A stretch of 37,544 nt of DNA from Actinobaculum suis (GTDB taxonomy: Bacteria; Actinomycetota; Actinomycetes; Actinomycetales; Actinomycetaceae). This document shows positions 1 through 7,512 of the stretch, piece after piece. The stretch spans positions 1 through 37,544 of the forward strand of contig NZ_FNAU01000017.1 in NCBI RefSeq assembly GCF_900102025.1, written 5' to 3'. Each line of letters begins with the position of its first letter. The stretch's first letter is position 1. The notes beneath the pieces are model-generated. The model saw only the letters and a list, made by a program, of their open reading frames with translations. It was not told the origin of the DNA and made no database searches. The translations under genes and the position numbers were made by a program.

Positions 1-380
1 AGAATTTCTTCATGATTACCAGTCTTCCTGCCCAACAGGGGCTGTCACGGAAGACACGCTCAAATCGCATGGTCTATTTAATCCAGCCCAGGCCAGTGCC
101 AGTGTTATCCGGCTTTGGTTGCTCCGCGTATGGTGGGTTTGCGCCGGCGCAATCCGGTGACACTCGGCGAGGCATTTTTGAATACACCGGGACTTAACCT
201 GCAGTTGCGCAAGGAATTCTTCAAACGCGTCCCCTCACCAATCGCACCTCCGGCATACTACTTGGCCCAGCAGCCGCAGAAAATCGGTAGATTCCAAAGA
301 ATCCCCTGGTAAGGCGGTGCTGGTAGAACTTGGCCAGGCGCAGAGGCCGGGCCTGGTTGCACTCATATCCGAGCGGAGAA
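1..380. other. No confident gene; possible gene remnant at 115-312
   Basis: No gene can be supported in this stretch. On the plus strand, 115-312 reads as 65 codons ending in a TAA, and its second half (LGEAFLNTPGLNLQL and onward) looks more protein-like than random. The same frame is broken by stops at 13-15 and 64-66, there is no ribosome binding site, and I recognise no family. It could be the decayed 3' end of a gene lying to the left. Confidence 0.3.
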
Positions 381-413
381 ATGCGGGCCGAGGTGTTTTG
401 CCTCGGCCCGCAT
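381..413 (-). terminator. Intrinsic terminator of the ABC/ThuA-like operon
   Basis: A perfect 13-bp stem (ATGCGGGCCGAGG at 381-393 pairing with 401-413) encloses a 7-nt loop. On the minus strand it is followed by a short T-rich run (TTTCT). It lies about 80 bp past the stop codon of the last gene of the minus-strand operon, the expected place for its terminator. Confidence 0.75.
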
Positions 414-491
414 CGGCGTCGTAGACGTACGCAACTTACGCGGAAGAAAGTACGCATAAAATTCGGCATTATGTGCGCCGAAGCTGCCGCT

Positions 492-1247
492 TTAATCTCG
501 CAACCAGTCAAGCATGCGGTAAAGCAACTGGGTGGCACCGGGCATAAAGCCCGAGCCGTGGTGATAACTGGCATCCATCGTGGAAACAACTATCTCCGCC
601 GGGAAAGTACCGGCGTCGTAGTAGAGCAGCGCATTCGCGTGGCCCGGAATTGCGCGGTAATCATGCCCCCACGGGTCAATGCCCGGCGGCGTGGCAGCCG
701 GTTGCGCGGCACCTGGTTCCGTGGCAGTTAGTGGCGCGGTGGCTCCTGCCGCGAGGGCGTCAGGTTGCGCACCCGCAGCAGACTCCGCGGCCGGGACCGG
801 TTCGAGGATTACCAGGGGAGTAGCGGTAGCCGGGGGATCCAAAACGGCGTGGTAGTGCCAGTGCACGGATTCTTCGCTCAAATACTGCCAGAGCGGATGG
901 TCTTTATTGACGGAAATCCGGCCGAGGTTTTCCCCGGTGCGCCAGGCCCAAAAGTTCGTACCCCGCATCACTTCATTAGTTCCCGGCAACCACTCACCAA
1001 CCTGGGAAGAGCCATCCACATAAAGCTTGCGGCCAGCACCGTCCAGGAAACGCACCAGCTTTGCGGCATTACGGGAAATAACTGCGCGGTGGCACCGCGC
1101 GGCGAGGAACACTGAATCAAACTCGGTAAAATCGCCCGCATACTCCGGCCAGTAAACTGCTTCCACATTGCGGGCCCGCACTGCTGGGTCTGCCACCGTG
1201 GCAAGGTGGAAGAAAGAACCTGTATGAACGTACGCAATCTTCTTCAT
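492..1247 (-). CDS. Hypothetical ThuA/amidotransferase-fold-like protein (last gene of iron ABC operon)
   Basis: This 251-residue protein has no signal peptide or membrane segment, so it is probably cytoplasmic. I cannot name its family. The alternating strand/helix pattern and the block around C52 (VFLAARCHRAVI), then a helix and a glycine-containing turn (DGAGRKLYVDG), resemble class-I amidotransferase-like or ThuA-like folds. A later HPLW motif and the C52 region have counterparts in the protein encoded immediately upstream, so the two look like diverged paralogues. Residues of about 150-190 form an Ala/Pro/Gly-rich low-complexity insert. The ATG overlaps the upstream TAA (TAATG), indicating translational coupling. 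As the last gene of a probable metal-chelate uptake operon, a role in handling the imported ligand is an inference only. Confidence 0.7.
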   Translation of the reverse strand: MKKIAYVHTGSFFHLATVADPAVRARNVEAVYWPEYAGDFTEFDSVFLAARCHRAVISRNAAKLVRFLDGAGRKLYVDGSSQVGEWLPGTNEVMRGTNFWAWRTGENLGRISVNKDHPLWQYLSEESVHWHYHAVLDPPATATPLVILEPVPAAESAAGAQPDALAAGATAPLTATEPGAAQPAATPPGIDPWGHDYRAIPGHANALLYYDAGTFPAEIVVSTMDASYHHGSGFMPGATQLLYRMLDWLRD

Positions 1248-1915
1248 TAGTTCCTCCCCAGCAGATAGTTTTCGATATTCGTACGCAATTTATAGGTCGA
1301 GGGCCCCATCTCGGTGAAAGAATCCAAATCATTACCCGCGTGGACCACTACCTCGCCGGCCCCGAGCCGGTAAGCAATATCCACAGGCAGGCGGTAAGGC
1401 CCGATTCCCGTAATTATCACTGCCTGCTCGGGAAGGTCGCCCAGATAAGCATGCCCATAAAAACCAGCGACGCCGATTTTTTCCAATTCCGCAAAAGAAT
1501 GTTTGCCGGGCACTCCGGTACGATAAAGTAATTCCTGCCGGCGCACGCCTTCCCAAATCGGATGCGCTTCTACCTCGCTGAGCCACACATCGGCAGCCCC
1601 ATGAAAATCAAGTTTCCGAATCTGCGGCAACTCATCCACGTAGACCCGCCGCGGATGTCCATTTAGTAGCAACCGGCCGCCCCCGCGCACCCACGCGCTG
1701 AGCAGTTGCCGTTGCTTGGTCAATTCAATTTGATCGCAGGCCCCGCTAATGCTGATCCCCGAAACCTGTGAAAGATCGGTATTTGCTAGTTCGTAAATAT
1801 CGATGTACTTAACCGCAGTTTCGGTTTCCCGCGCTGGGCCTTGTGTTTGTGTTTGCGCCTGTGGCGCGCCGAGCGTGGTTGGCTTACCCGGTAGAACCTT
1901 GAGCATTGTAGCCAC
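1247..1915 (-). CDS. Hypothetical ThuA/amidotransferase-fold-like protein, paralogue of its downstream neighbour
   Basis: About 222 residues. The start chosen is the GTG at 1915, which has an AAAGGGG Shine-Dalgarno 8 nt upstream; an ATG at 1906 is an alternative and a longer frame reaches 2011. Residues 50-85 read ISGACDQIEL, then a helix, then GGGRLLLNG, matching in layout the C52 block of the following gene. Both proteins also share an H-P-[IL]-W motif near the middle. The conserved cysteine (about C60) sits where a nucleophile or a degenerate equivalent is found in amidotransferase-like folds, but I see no clear Cys-His-Glu triad. It lies 46 bp after the binding-protein gene and is coupled to the next gene through TAATG. 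Function unknown. Confidence 0.72.
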   Translation of the reverse strand: MATMLKVLPGKPTTLGAPQAQTQTQGPARETETAVKYIDIYELANTDLSQVSGISISGACDQIELTKQRQLLSAWVRGGGRLLLNGHPRRVYVDELPQIRKLDFHGAADVWLSEVEAHPIWEGVRRQELLYRTGVPGKHSFAELEKIGVAGFYGHAYLGDLPEQAVIITGIGPYRLPVDIAYRLGAGEVVVHAGNDLDSFTEMGPSTYKLRTNIENYLLGRN

Positions 1916-1961
1916 AAGTATCACCCCTTTTTTTATTGGTTTTGTAGTGCAGTGCGAGCCC

Positions 1962-3134
1962 TTATGATTGCGCGCCCTTGGCAACGGCGTCGTAATTCGC
2001 ACTCTCGCCATTAATATCGACCCGGAGAACCTGGGCGATATCCGCGTCGGTAAGTTCGTAGTTGTAAATCCACGAAGTGTTCTCCCGCATTAGCTGCGGC
2101 AAATCCACCTGGTATTCACCCGGGTAGGCCAAAGCGGCCACCCAATTCCAGTACAGCGGAGATTCCGCGCACGGCACTTGCCACCGGTAAACCCCGAGCG
2201 GAGCCCGGTAGACGCGCTTATTCTTCACCGCCGAAACTGCGGCCAGCCGCGGATCCTTATACAGATCTTCCGGGGTGGCAGCGTCAAATGCCGAAAGGAA
2301 AATAATCTCCGGATCCCAAGCAAGTACCTGTTCAGGGGAGACGACGCCGTCTTCCGTCAACGATGAACGGGCCATGTTTTCCACTCCGGCCAGGTTGAAT
2401 ACATGTTCCGCATAATTTGTTTCCGTGCTTACGGAAATCTTTTCCGCGCTATAGCTCATCTGCAGGCCGCGGACGCGAGGCTTACCCAGGGCCGCCACCT
2501 TTTCCGAAACTTCCTTTTGCGAATCGTGCATGTAGGAGATCAACTTGTTGGCCCGGTCTTCCTTGGCCAGGATTTGCCCGAAAATCTTGATCCAGGTTTC
2601 CAGGTCTTCCTGGGTGCCGTATTCCAGGCCAATAACTGGCAGGCCGGCCTTATCAAGTGGCTCAATAATGTCAGCTGAGCGATCACCCCACTGAATAAAT
2701 ACATCCGGCTCCAAACTCAAAATGGTTTCCATATTGGGAGTGAACTGACGGTCAGAAACCACCGGGGTCTCAACGGAAGCGGGGAAAATCTTGGAGATAA
2801 TTCCTTCTTTATTAGCCTTGAGGAGGGAGTCATTGATTCCCACGATCTTGTCCCAAGAACCATCGACGGCGGCGATAATGGTCGGTGCCGGAATAACCGC
2901 GGAAGCAATTTTATCCACGGGCGCCTCAACCGTAATCTGCTCACCGCGCTGATCGGTAACCGTTACCGTGGTTTTTCCGTTCGGAGCAGTGGCAGTTGCG
3001 GTGGAATCAGCCGCCGCGCTAGAACTATCCGCCGCTGGCTGCGATCCTCCACATCCCGTAAGGAAGAGGGCGAGTGCGGCCACCCCGGCCGCTATTTTTG
3101 TGCGAGTGCGGGTTTTTGTGCGGGTGCTTTGCAT
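1962..3134 (-). CDS. Iron-siderophore/heme/cobalamin-type ABC transporter substrate-binding lipoprotein
   Basis: A 390-residue protein of the Fe/B12 periplasmic-binding family (PF01497 type). The ATG at 3134 is preceded by AAAGGA at good spacing. The N-terminus is Arg/Lys-rich followed by a hydrophobic stretch and a lipobox L-T-G-C with C28, so the mature protein should be lipid-anchored outside the membrane. A Ser/Ala-rich tether follows. Family features include the segment TIIAAVDGSWDKIVGI, NMETILSLEPDVFIQWG and LAWDPEIIFL. The ligand cannot be read from sequence; siderophore, heme or a corrinoid are all possible. The DtxR-like boxes upstream of the operon favour an iron chelate. It follows the ATPase gene by 28 bp and is the third gene of the operon. 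Confidence 0.9.
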   Translation of the reverse strand: MQSTRTKTRTRTKIAAGVAALALFLTGCGGSQPAADSSSAAADSTATATAPNGKTTVTVTDQRGEQITVEAPVDKIASAVIPAPTIIAAVDGSWDKIVGINDSLLKANKEGIISKIFPASVETPVVSDRQFTPNMETILSLEPDVFIQWGDRSADIIEPLDKAGLPVIGLEYGTQEDLETWIKIFGQILAKEDRANKLISYMHDSQKEVSEKVAALGKPRVRGLQMSYSAEKISVSTETNYAEHVFNLAGVENMARSSLTEDGVVSPEQVLAWDPEIIFLSAFDAATPEDLYKDPRLAAVSAVKNKRVYRAPLGVYRWQVPCAESPLYWNWVAALAYPGEYQVDLPQLMRENTSWIYNYELTDADIAQVLRVDINGESANYDAVAKGAQS

Positions 3135-3162
3135 ATGTATTGTCCTTTCGGTTGGTTGTGAA

Positions 3163-3927
3163 TTACTTGTTTGTGGAAATTTGGGATTCGGGCGCGGTGT
3201 AGTCCGGAAGGACCACGCGCTGCGTGCCCTGCGCGAACTGCACGGTCGAAACCTGTACCGGGGTGCGATACAGGGTAGATAGCCGGGCATTATCGAGCAC
3301 TTCTTCCGTCTTTCCGATCAGAATCTCGGCATCCATCACCATGGTCCGGCCCGCAATAAGGAAGGCATGGGAGGGATCATGAGTGGTGAAAAGGCAAGCA
3401 ATGCCGTCATCACGCAGGCTTTGAATAATTTCCAACACTCGGCGCTGATTGCGCAGATCGAGGGCGGAAGTAGGTTCATCCAAGAGCAACGTCGTCGGCT
3501 CTGCTACTAAAGCTCTGGCAATGAGCACCAACTGGCGCTGCCCGCCAGAAAGATAGGAATAATCGCGGGCCCCAAGTTCGGCCATCCCCACTCTTTCCAG
3601 GGCGGCCCAAGCAGCCTCGATATCTTCTTCCTGGGGAGTGGACCACGGGCGCAGGTTCCGCGCGCGCCCCATAAGCACCATGTCACGCACCGAAAAATGG
3701 TGCGAGGCCGCTTGCGATTGCGGTACGAAACCCACCGGCCCGTCTGTTTGAACATGCCCTTCCCGCGGTACGCGAATACCCGAAAGGCAGGAAAGCAGCG
3801 TGGTTTTCCCCCGCGCATTCGGCCCTAAAATAGCCAAACAATCACCGTTTTCCACGGAAAAAGAAACCTCGCGGAAAAGGAAATCATCACCCTGGTAGGC
3901 GTGCCCCAGATCTGTAGCTTTAAGCAA
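3163..3927 (-). CDS. ABC transporter ATP-binding protein, FecE/BtuD type
   Basis: A 254-residue cytoplasmic ATPase that powers the adjacent permease. The TTG at 3927 is chosen because GGAAGGGA lies 7 nt upstream and the protein then starts like other members (MLKATDLGHAY). This start overlaps the permease stop by 8 nt, indicating coupling. Motifs in order: Walker A GPNARGKTT (residues 35-43), Q-loop in VPQSQAA, signature YLSGGQRQL, Walker B LLLDEPTSALD, and the switch histidine in TTHDPSH. The Walker A has Ala where most relatives have a second Gly (GPNGRGKT); the G-x4-GK-T pattern is intact, so activity is expected. The gene order permease, ATPase, binding protein is common for iron-chelate importers. 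Confidence 0.92.
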   Translation of the reverse strand: MLKATDLGHAYQGDDFLFREVSFSVENGDCLAILGPNARGKTTLLSCLSGIRVPREGHVQTDGPVGFVPQSQAASHHFSVRDMVLMGRARNLRPWSTPQEEDIEAAWAALERVGMAELGARDYSYLSGGQRQLVLIARALVAEPTTLLLDEPTSALDLRNQRRVLEIIQSLRDDGIACLFTTHDPSHAFLIAGRTMVMDAEILIGKTEEVLDNARLSTLYRTPVQVSTVQFAQGTQRVVLPDYTAPESQISTNK

Positions 3928-5110
3928 TGGACTGTCCCTTCCGTGCTCTTTGCACCAGCAGGCCGATGAAAACTGGTGCCCCAATAGTGGCAGTGAGAAT
4001 GCCGATCGGAATTTCTACGGTGGTAACGCAGCGCGCGATCGTATCGATCACCAACAGGTAGAAGCTGCCCGCTAGGAAAGATTCGGGGAGCACCACTCGG
4101 TTATCGTGGCCCACAAGTAAACGCACCAAATGCGGAATTACCAGACCTACCCAGCCGATCACCCCGGAAACCGAAACTGCGGCGGCGGTTAGCAAAGACA
4201 CCGCGAAGATTAACGTCCACCGCAACAGGCCCGGGTTGAGGCCCAAAGCACGCGCTTCTTCATCCCCCAAACTCAAAATGTTTATGCGCCAACGCAACGC
4301 GAAAACTACGAGGCAACCCGCCAAGACGGGCAGCAAGACCACCGTCACTTTCTGCCAGGTTGCGGCAGCAAAAGAACCCATGAGCCAGAAATTGATCGAG
4401 GGTAGTTTTTCGTACGGATCAGCCACGTAAGTCATGAGGGAAACCATGGCGTTAAAGAACGCGGAAACCACGATGCCGGCCAGCACGATCGTCAAAGTGG
4501 GCGAACTGGTGCGGATTTTGCCAATGGAAAGCACAATGCACACCGCTAGCAAGCCGAAAAGGAAAGAGCTCCCCATCAAGAGCAGGCTGGAAGTGCCAAG
4601 CAAAATCGCGAGCACCCCACCAAAGGCAGAAGCCGAGGAAACTCCCACAATGTCCGGGGAAACCAAAGGGTTGCGGAACAAACTCTGCAGCACCGCACCG
4701 GAAATTGCTAGCGCCCCGCCGATCAGCATCGTCAAAATGACGCGTGGCAGGCGAATCTGTAACACCGCGGTGAGATGGGCCGGGCTTACAGATATGTGGT
4801 CGGTATTGATTCCCACTAGCGGCGCCGCGGATTTCCACAAAATCCGTACTACTTCCGCGGGAGAAATCGCCAGCTGGCCCATCCCAATAGCCACGATTGC
4901 GGCGCCAAGCAAGAGTAGCGCGGTGGCGGCGATCGTTATCCGGTGCCGGCGCTGAAAACCAGCCAGTACTTGATCTGCGGCGCGGCGCGGTTTGCGGACG
5001 GGTTTGCCGGGTTTGCGCCGGGCGTCGGCAGCGAGGCTGGTGCCGGCGGCGAGGCTGGTGCCGGCGGCGAGGCTGGTGCCGGATTTGCGCCGGACGTGCC
5101 GTTTATTCAC
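3920..5110 (-). CDS. FecCD/BtuC-family ABC transporter permease
   Basis: A 396-residue integral membrane permease for an iron chelate or corrinoid. The GTG at 5110 has GGAAGG 6 nt upstream; a TTG 15 nt further up is less likely. Residues of about 50-75 begin the first membrane segment, and roughly ten hydrophobic segments follow. Family hallmarks are LQIRLPRVILTMLIGGALAISG, QSLFRNPLVSPDIVGV, the long cytoplasmic loop LGDEEARALGLN, and GVIGWVGLVIPHLVRLLVGHD (interrupted here only for brevity). The cytoplasmic N-terminus carries a threefold GTSLAA repeat from an 18-bp tandem DNA repeat, and is very Arg/Lys-rich, unlike typical members. First gene of the operon. Confidence 0.93.
   Translation of the reverse strand: MNKRHVRRKSGTSLAAGTSLAAGTSLAADARRKPGKPVRKPRRAADQVLAGFQRRHRITIAATALLLLGAAIVAIGMGQLAISPAEVVRILWKSAAPLVGINTDHISVSPAHLTAVLQIRLPRVILTMLIGGALAISGAVLQSLFRNPLVSPDIVGVSSASAFGGVLAILLGTSSLLLMGSSFLFGLLAVCIVLSIGKIRTSSPTLTIVLAGIVVSAFFNAMVSLMTYVADPYEKLPSINFWLMGSFAAATWQKVTVVLLPVLAGCLVVFALRWRINILSLGDEEARALGLNPGLLRWTLIFAVSLLTAAAVSVSGVIGWVGLVIPHLVRLLVGHDNRVVLPESFLAGSFYLLVIDTIARCVTTVEIPIGILTATIGAPVFIGLLVQRARKGQSIA
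5031..5083. repeat. 18-bp tandem repeat, about 2.9 copies, inside the permease gene
   Basis: The unit GCGAGGCTGGTGCCGGCG occurs at 5031-5048, 5049-5066 and, incompletely, 5067-5083. It is in frame and encodes GTSLAA three times in the N-terminal tail of the permease. Perfect identity between copies suggests a recent expansion. Confidence 0.9.
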
Positions 5111-5255
5111 ATAAATCCTTCCCAAGGTTTTGTGCTCCGCGCCGCAGGTGTGCTATCTGGGCAACGGAGTGACCGTGCTTCCAAACTGGATTCGCCGGCC
5201 ACAGGTACGGCCTTTCACTTGGAGGTAAAACGTTCGCAAATTGGCCGGGTCACGG

Positions 5256-5274
5256 TTAGGTGACCCTTACCCCC
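5256..5274. promoter_or_regulatory. DtxR/IdeR-like iron box 1
   Basis: By eye, the 19-bp site TTAGGTGACCCTTACCCCC matches about 14 of 19 positions of the DtxR/IdeR consensus TWAGGTWAGSCTWACCTWA, with both half-sites (TTAGGT and TTACC) recognisable. It overlaps a GGGTCAC/GTGACCC inverted repeat (5247-5266). It lies about 150 bp upstream of the permease start. Confidence 0.55.
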
Positions 5275-5281
5275 AAAGTGG

Positions 5282-5300
5282 TAAGGCATCCCTAACCGTA
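5282..5300. promoter_or_regulatory. DtxR/IdeR-like iron box 2
   Basis: The 19-bp site TAAGGCATCCCTAACCGTA also matches about 14 of 19 positions of the DtxR/IdeR consensus (half-sites TAAGG and CTAACC). It begins 26 bp from box 1 and overlaps the candidate -10 of the ABC operon. Two adjacent boxes make an iron-dependent repressor site more believable than either alone. Confidence 0.55.
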
Positions 5301-5323
5301 TAGCCCGAAAGTCCCAGGAGCAA
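5297..5323 (-). promoter_or_regulatory. Candidate promoter of the iron ABC operon
   Basis: On the minus strand, TTGCTC (5318-5323) and TATACG (5297-5302) could be -35 and -10 elements, but the 15-bp spacer is short. Transcription would begin near 5290, inside the DtxR-like boxes, so a bound regulator would block it. Weakly supported. Confidence 0.35.
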
Positions 5324-5445
5324 TAGTGTGTCGCTATCTAGACAGAGGTGGAATGTTGAAAACTCAACGGCGGGGCTGGGTTCCGTAGCGCAAAATCCAA
5401 AATGCAATCTAAGAAATCACCGGGAAAGGGGACGTGTGGGTGCTT

Positions 5446-5473
5446 CTTGCGCGCGCGTGGCGAGGCCTACAAT
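5446..5473 (+). promoter_or_regulatory. Candidate promoter of the HicB-like gene
   Basis: TACAAT at 5468-5473 is a good -10. CTTGCG at 5446-5451 is a weak -35 with a 16-bp spacer. The predicted start of transcription near 5480 leaves about 70 nt before the ATG at 5551. Confidence 0.4.
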
Positions 5474-5550
5474 GGAAGGCGAAGAGGCGTGAAGGGGCGG
5501 GCGGCCGACCTTCACAAGACACGAATGCTCAGGAAGGAAGAGCAACGAAA

Positions 5551-5745
5551 ATGCGGAATTTTCAGGTAAATCTACGTAACGAGGATGGAGCTTGGACGGC
5601 CCAGGGCTATCACCTGCCCGAACTACAAGCACAGGGTTCTACTCTCACCGAGGTACGGCAAAACATTGAAAAAGCGCTCCCGGAAGTCGCAAAGATTGAG
5701 CCGGGAGAGGGCTGGCACGTGATTTATCAGATGGCGAAAGACTGA
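5551..5745 (+). CDS. Small HicB-like protein, without a HicA partner
   Basis: A 64-residue soluble protein. The ATG at 5551 is preceded by the purine-rich AGGAAGGAAG, a little far but convincing. The sequence has the short strand-strand-helix-strand layout of HicB-like antitoxin domains: FQVNLRNEDGAWTAQGYHLP, then a segment STLTEVRQNIEKALPEV. Classical HicB proteins carry an additional DNA-binding C-terminus; this one stops after the first domain. No HicA-type toxin reading frame lies on either side, so it may be an orphan regulator rather than half of a toxin-antitoxin pair. A strong hairpin follows the gene, so it is probably transcribed alone. Confidence 0.7.
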   Translation: MRNFQVNLRNEDGAWTAQGYHLPELQAQGSTLTEVRQNIEKALPEVAKIEPGEGWHVIYQMAKD

Positions 5746-5827
5746 ACATAGATTCGGGACTTCGGTCCTAAGCTCTGGCGTGGTGTGGGCCGGCGCGGAA
5801 TCACTCCCGTAATTTATGGCGACGCCG

Positions 5828-5865
5828 GCGCGGGTGGGGCGGCAATGTGGCCGCCCCACCCGCGC
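5828..5865 (+). terminator. Strong hairpin terminator after the HicB-like gene
   Basis: A perfect 16-bp stem (5828-5843 with 5850-5865, GCGCGGGTGGGGCGGC) has a 6-nt loop AATGTG and is followed by GGTTT. The T-tract is short. Its position between the HicB-like gene and the next gene argues for a transcription end here. Confidence 0.65.
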
Positions 5866-5915
5866 GGTTTGCTAACGAAGTAGGGGAAGTAGGGAAAGGA
5901 AAAGAAAGGAGAGGC

Positions 5916-6269
5916 ATGGAGGGTAATCGCCGCGGATCGCGAGAGGACGCTGTGCGCTCATTGCCCGGCGTGATTTGGGCTTTATGTCTCATTATCCTGG
6001 CCAAGCAGTTTCGCGAAAACCCGGAATACGCCAGCACTTCGCCGCTGATTTTCTGGTTACTCGTGGCGGGCATGGGGCTGGCGCTATTGGGCGGTGGCAT
6101 CGCCCTCTATTTGAGTGAATACGACGTGCGGGAAGTTGTGGTGCTCGCCATTTTCGCCTTGCTCACATTTGTCCTGCTCTGGTTGGCCAATACGGAAACC
6201 ATGCGCCTGGTGGTAATCGTTATGGCAGTGGTCTACACCAGTTTCTATTCCGCGCTCGCACGCAGTTAG
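5916..6269 (+). CDS. Small hypothetical membrane protein
   Basis: About 117 residues. The ATG at 5916 is preceded by AAAGGAG; a longer frame back to 5847 would start inside the terminator loop and is rejected. The N-terminus is polar and basic (MEGNRRGSRED). Four hydrophobic segments follow: around residues 16-30, 44-66, 73-91 and 95-113. A charged turn SEYDVRE lies between the second and third. The protein is therefore probably a four-helix inner membrane protein. I do not recognise the family and neighbours give no functional hint. Confidence 0.7.
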   Translation: MEGNRRGSREDAVRSLPGVIWALCLIILAKQFRENPEYASTSPLIFWLLVAGMGLALLGGGIALYLSEYDVREVVVLAIFALLTFVLLWLANTETMRLVVIVMAVVYTSFYSALARS

Positions 6270-6477
6270 TTCAAGCTGGGCGGCCGACGCCGGCTCACAA
6301 CCCATCCGTTCCGCTCTCGCGCGTAGCTAGCAATCGTAGTTGGTGCCGGCAGTTTGCTCCTGTAGCGGGCACGCGCAGAAGGTTCTCGCGGCCAGCCACC
6401 AAAATTCATGCCGAGCCGCACGCGGCGGTAGCGGCGCTGGCTATAGCGCCCCACAAAACCATTTCTGTGCAAGGCGG

Positions 6478-6489
6478 TAGGCTGGACTC
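6478..6489 (+). promoter_or_regulatory. Leaderless-type -10 element of the small lipoprotein gene
   Basis: TAGGCT (6478-6483) fits the TANNNT -10 pattern and ends exactly 6 nt before the GTG start, so transcription would begin at or next to the start codon. No convincing -35 or Shine-Dalgarno is visible. Confidence 0.45.
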
Positions 6490-6651
6490 GTGAAGAAATT
6501 ATTAGCAGCAGCCGCCCTCACTTGCGCGGCGATTTTCATGACGGGATGTTCTGGTACTCCGCAGGAATCCCCGGCCACTCCGAGCCCCACGGCTGTCCAG
6601 GATGAGTGCGCGCCCGGTAGTGACGCCAGCGATACCGTTCCGGGTTGCTAA
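6490..6651 (+). CDS. Very small lipoprotein (53 residues)
   Basis: GTG-start frame with a textbook export signal: MKK, then a hydrophobic Ala/Leu-rich core, then a lipobox M-T-G-C with C20. After cleavage the mature part would be only 34 residues, Ser/Thr/Pro-rich near the anchor (SGTPQESPATPSPT) and carrying two further cysteines, C40 and the C-terminal C53, which could form a disulfide. The signal is too well formed to be chance, though no known family is recognised. A TANNNT -10 element 6 nt upstream suggests a leaderless message. Gene-callers with a size cut-off would miss it. Upstream, 6270-6477 holds no gene I can support. Confidence 0.65.
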   Translation: MKKLLAAAALTCAAIFMTGCSGTPQESPATPSPTAVQDECAPGSDASDTVPGC

Positions 6652-6666
6652 GCTCGCGCAACTTAC

Positions 6667-6740
6667 CCGGGCCAGGCAAACCGGGCCAGGCAAACCGGGC
6701 CAGGCCGCTAGTTACCCAACGTCCTGTTGCCCAACGTCCT
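6667..6740. repeat. Two short tandem repeats downstream of the small lipoprotein gene
   Basis: A 14-bp unit CCGGGCCAGGCAAA lies at 6667-6680 and 6681-6694 with a partial third copy to about 6706. It is followed by a 15-bp near-duplicate GTTACCCAACGTCCT / GTTGCCCAACGTCCT at 6711-6725 and 6726-6740. The array begins 15 bp after the stop codon. Confidence 0.85.
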
Positions 6741-6774
6741 GGAAGCAAGAGCGTTCACGTGAAAGAATGTAGGC

Positions 6775-7512
6775 ATGACGTACACCCTCGTACTGCTCCG
6801 CCACGGCGAGAGCGAATGGAACTCGAAGAATCTGTTTACGGGTTGGGTTGATGTTCCCCTGTCTGAAAAGGGACGGGCGGAAGCGAAGCACGGCGGCGAA
6901 CTGCTCAAGGAAAATAACATTTTGCCGGACGTTGTGTTCACCTCGCTTCTGCGTCGCGCGATTACGACGGCGAATATCGCGCTGGATGCCGCAGATCGGC
7001 ATTGGATCCCGGTACACCGCGATTGGCGGCTCAATGAACGCCACTACGGTGCTTTGCAGGGCTTGAACAAGAAGGAAATTCGTGATGAATACGGCGAGGA
7101 CCAGTTCATGGCCTGGCGCCGTTCCTACGATGTTCCGCCGCCCAACATTGAACTCGGCTCTACTTGGTCTCAAGATGAGGATCCGCGCTATGCCGGCCAA
7201 CCGGTACCGCGGGCCGAATGCTTGAAGGACGTTATTGAGCGCATGCTTCCCTACTGGGAATCGGAAATTGTGCCCACCATCAAGACTGGCCAGACGGTTC
7301 TCATCGCCGCGCACGGTAATTCCCTGCGGGGCATCGTCAAGCACCTTGATGAAATTTCGGATGAAGCGATCTCCGGTCTGAATATTCCTACCGGGATTCC
7401 GCTGGTTTACGAATTGGATGAGGAAACGCTCAAGCCCGTCAAGAAGGGCGGCACGTACCTCGATCCAGAAGCACAAAAGAAGATCGACGAAGTTGCCAAC
7501 CAAGGCAAGTAG
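6775..7512 (+). CDS. gpmA: 2,3-bisphosphoglycerate-dependent phosphoglycerate mutase
   Basis: A 245-residue cytoplasmic glycolytic enzyme interconverting 3- and 2-phosphoglycerate through a phosphohistidine. Family hallmarks: [10 protein letters not shown] near residue 10 with the phosphorylated His, [29 protein letters not shown], and the second catalytic His in [15 protein letters not shown]. Length is normal. A palindrome TTCACGTGAA (6754-6763) lies just upstream and might be an operator. Proximity to a phoU/two-component cluster is common in actinobacteria. The last codons and stop form the first copy of a 22-bp tandem repeat. Confidence 0.97.
   Translation: MTYTLVLLRHGESEWNSKNLFTGWVDVPLSEKGRAEAKHGGELLKENNILPDVVFTSLLRRAITTANIALDAADRHWIPVHRDWRLNERHYGALQGLNKKEIRDEYGEDQFMAWRRSYDVPPPNIELGSTWSQDEDPRYAGQPVPRAECLKDVIERMLPYWESEIVPTIKTGQTVLIAAHGNSLRGIVKHLDEISDEAISGLNIPTGIPLVYELDEETLKPVKKGGTYLDPEAQKKIDEVANQGK

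Noticed and set aside
221-589. Minus-strand frame of 122 codons after the ABC operon
   Set aside because: It overlaps the operon's terminator hairpin and the end of the last gene in another frame, and shows no family features.
6266-6472. Minus-strand frame of 68 codons between the small membrane protein and the small lipoprotein
   Set aside because: Basic, low-information sequence, no ribosome site and no convincing motif.
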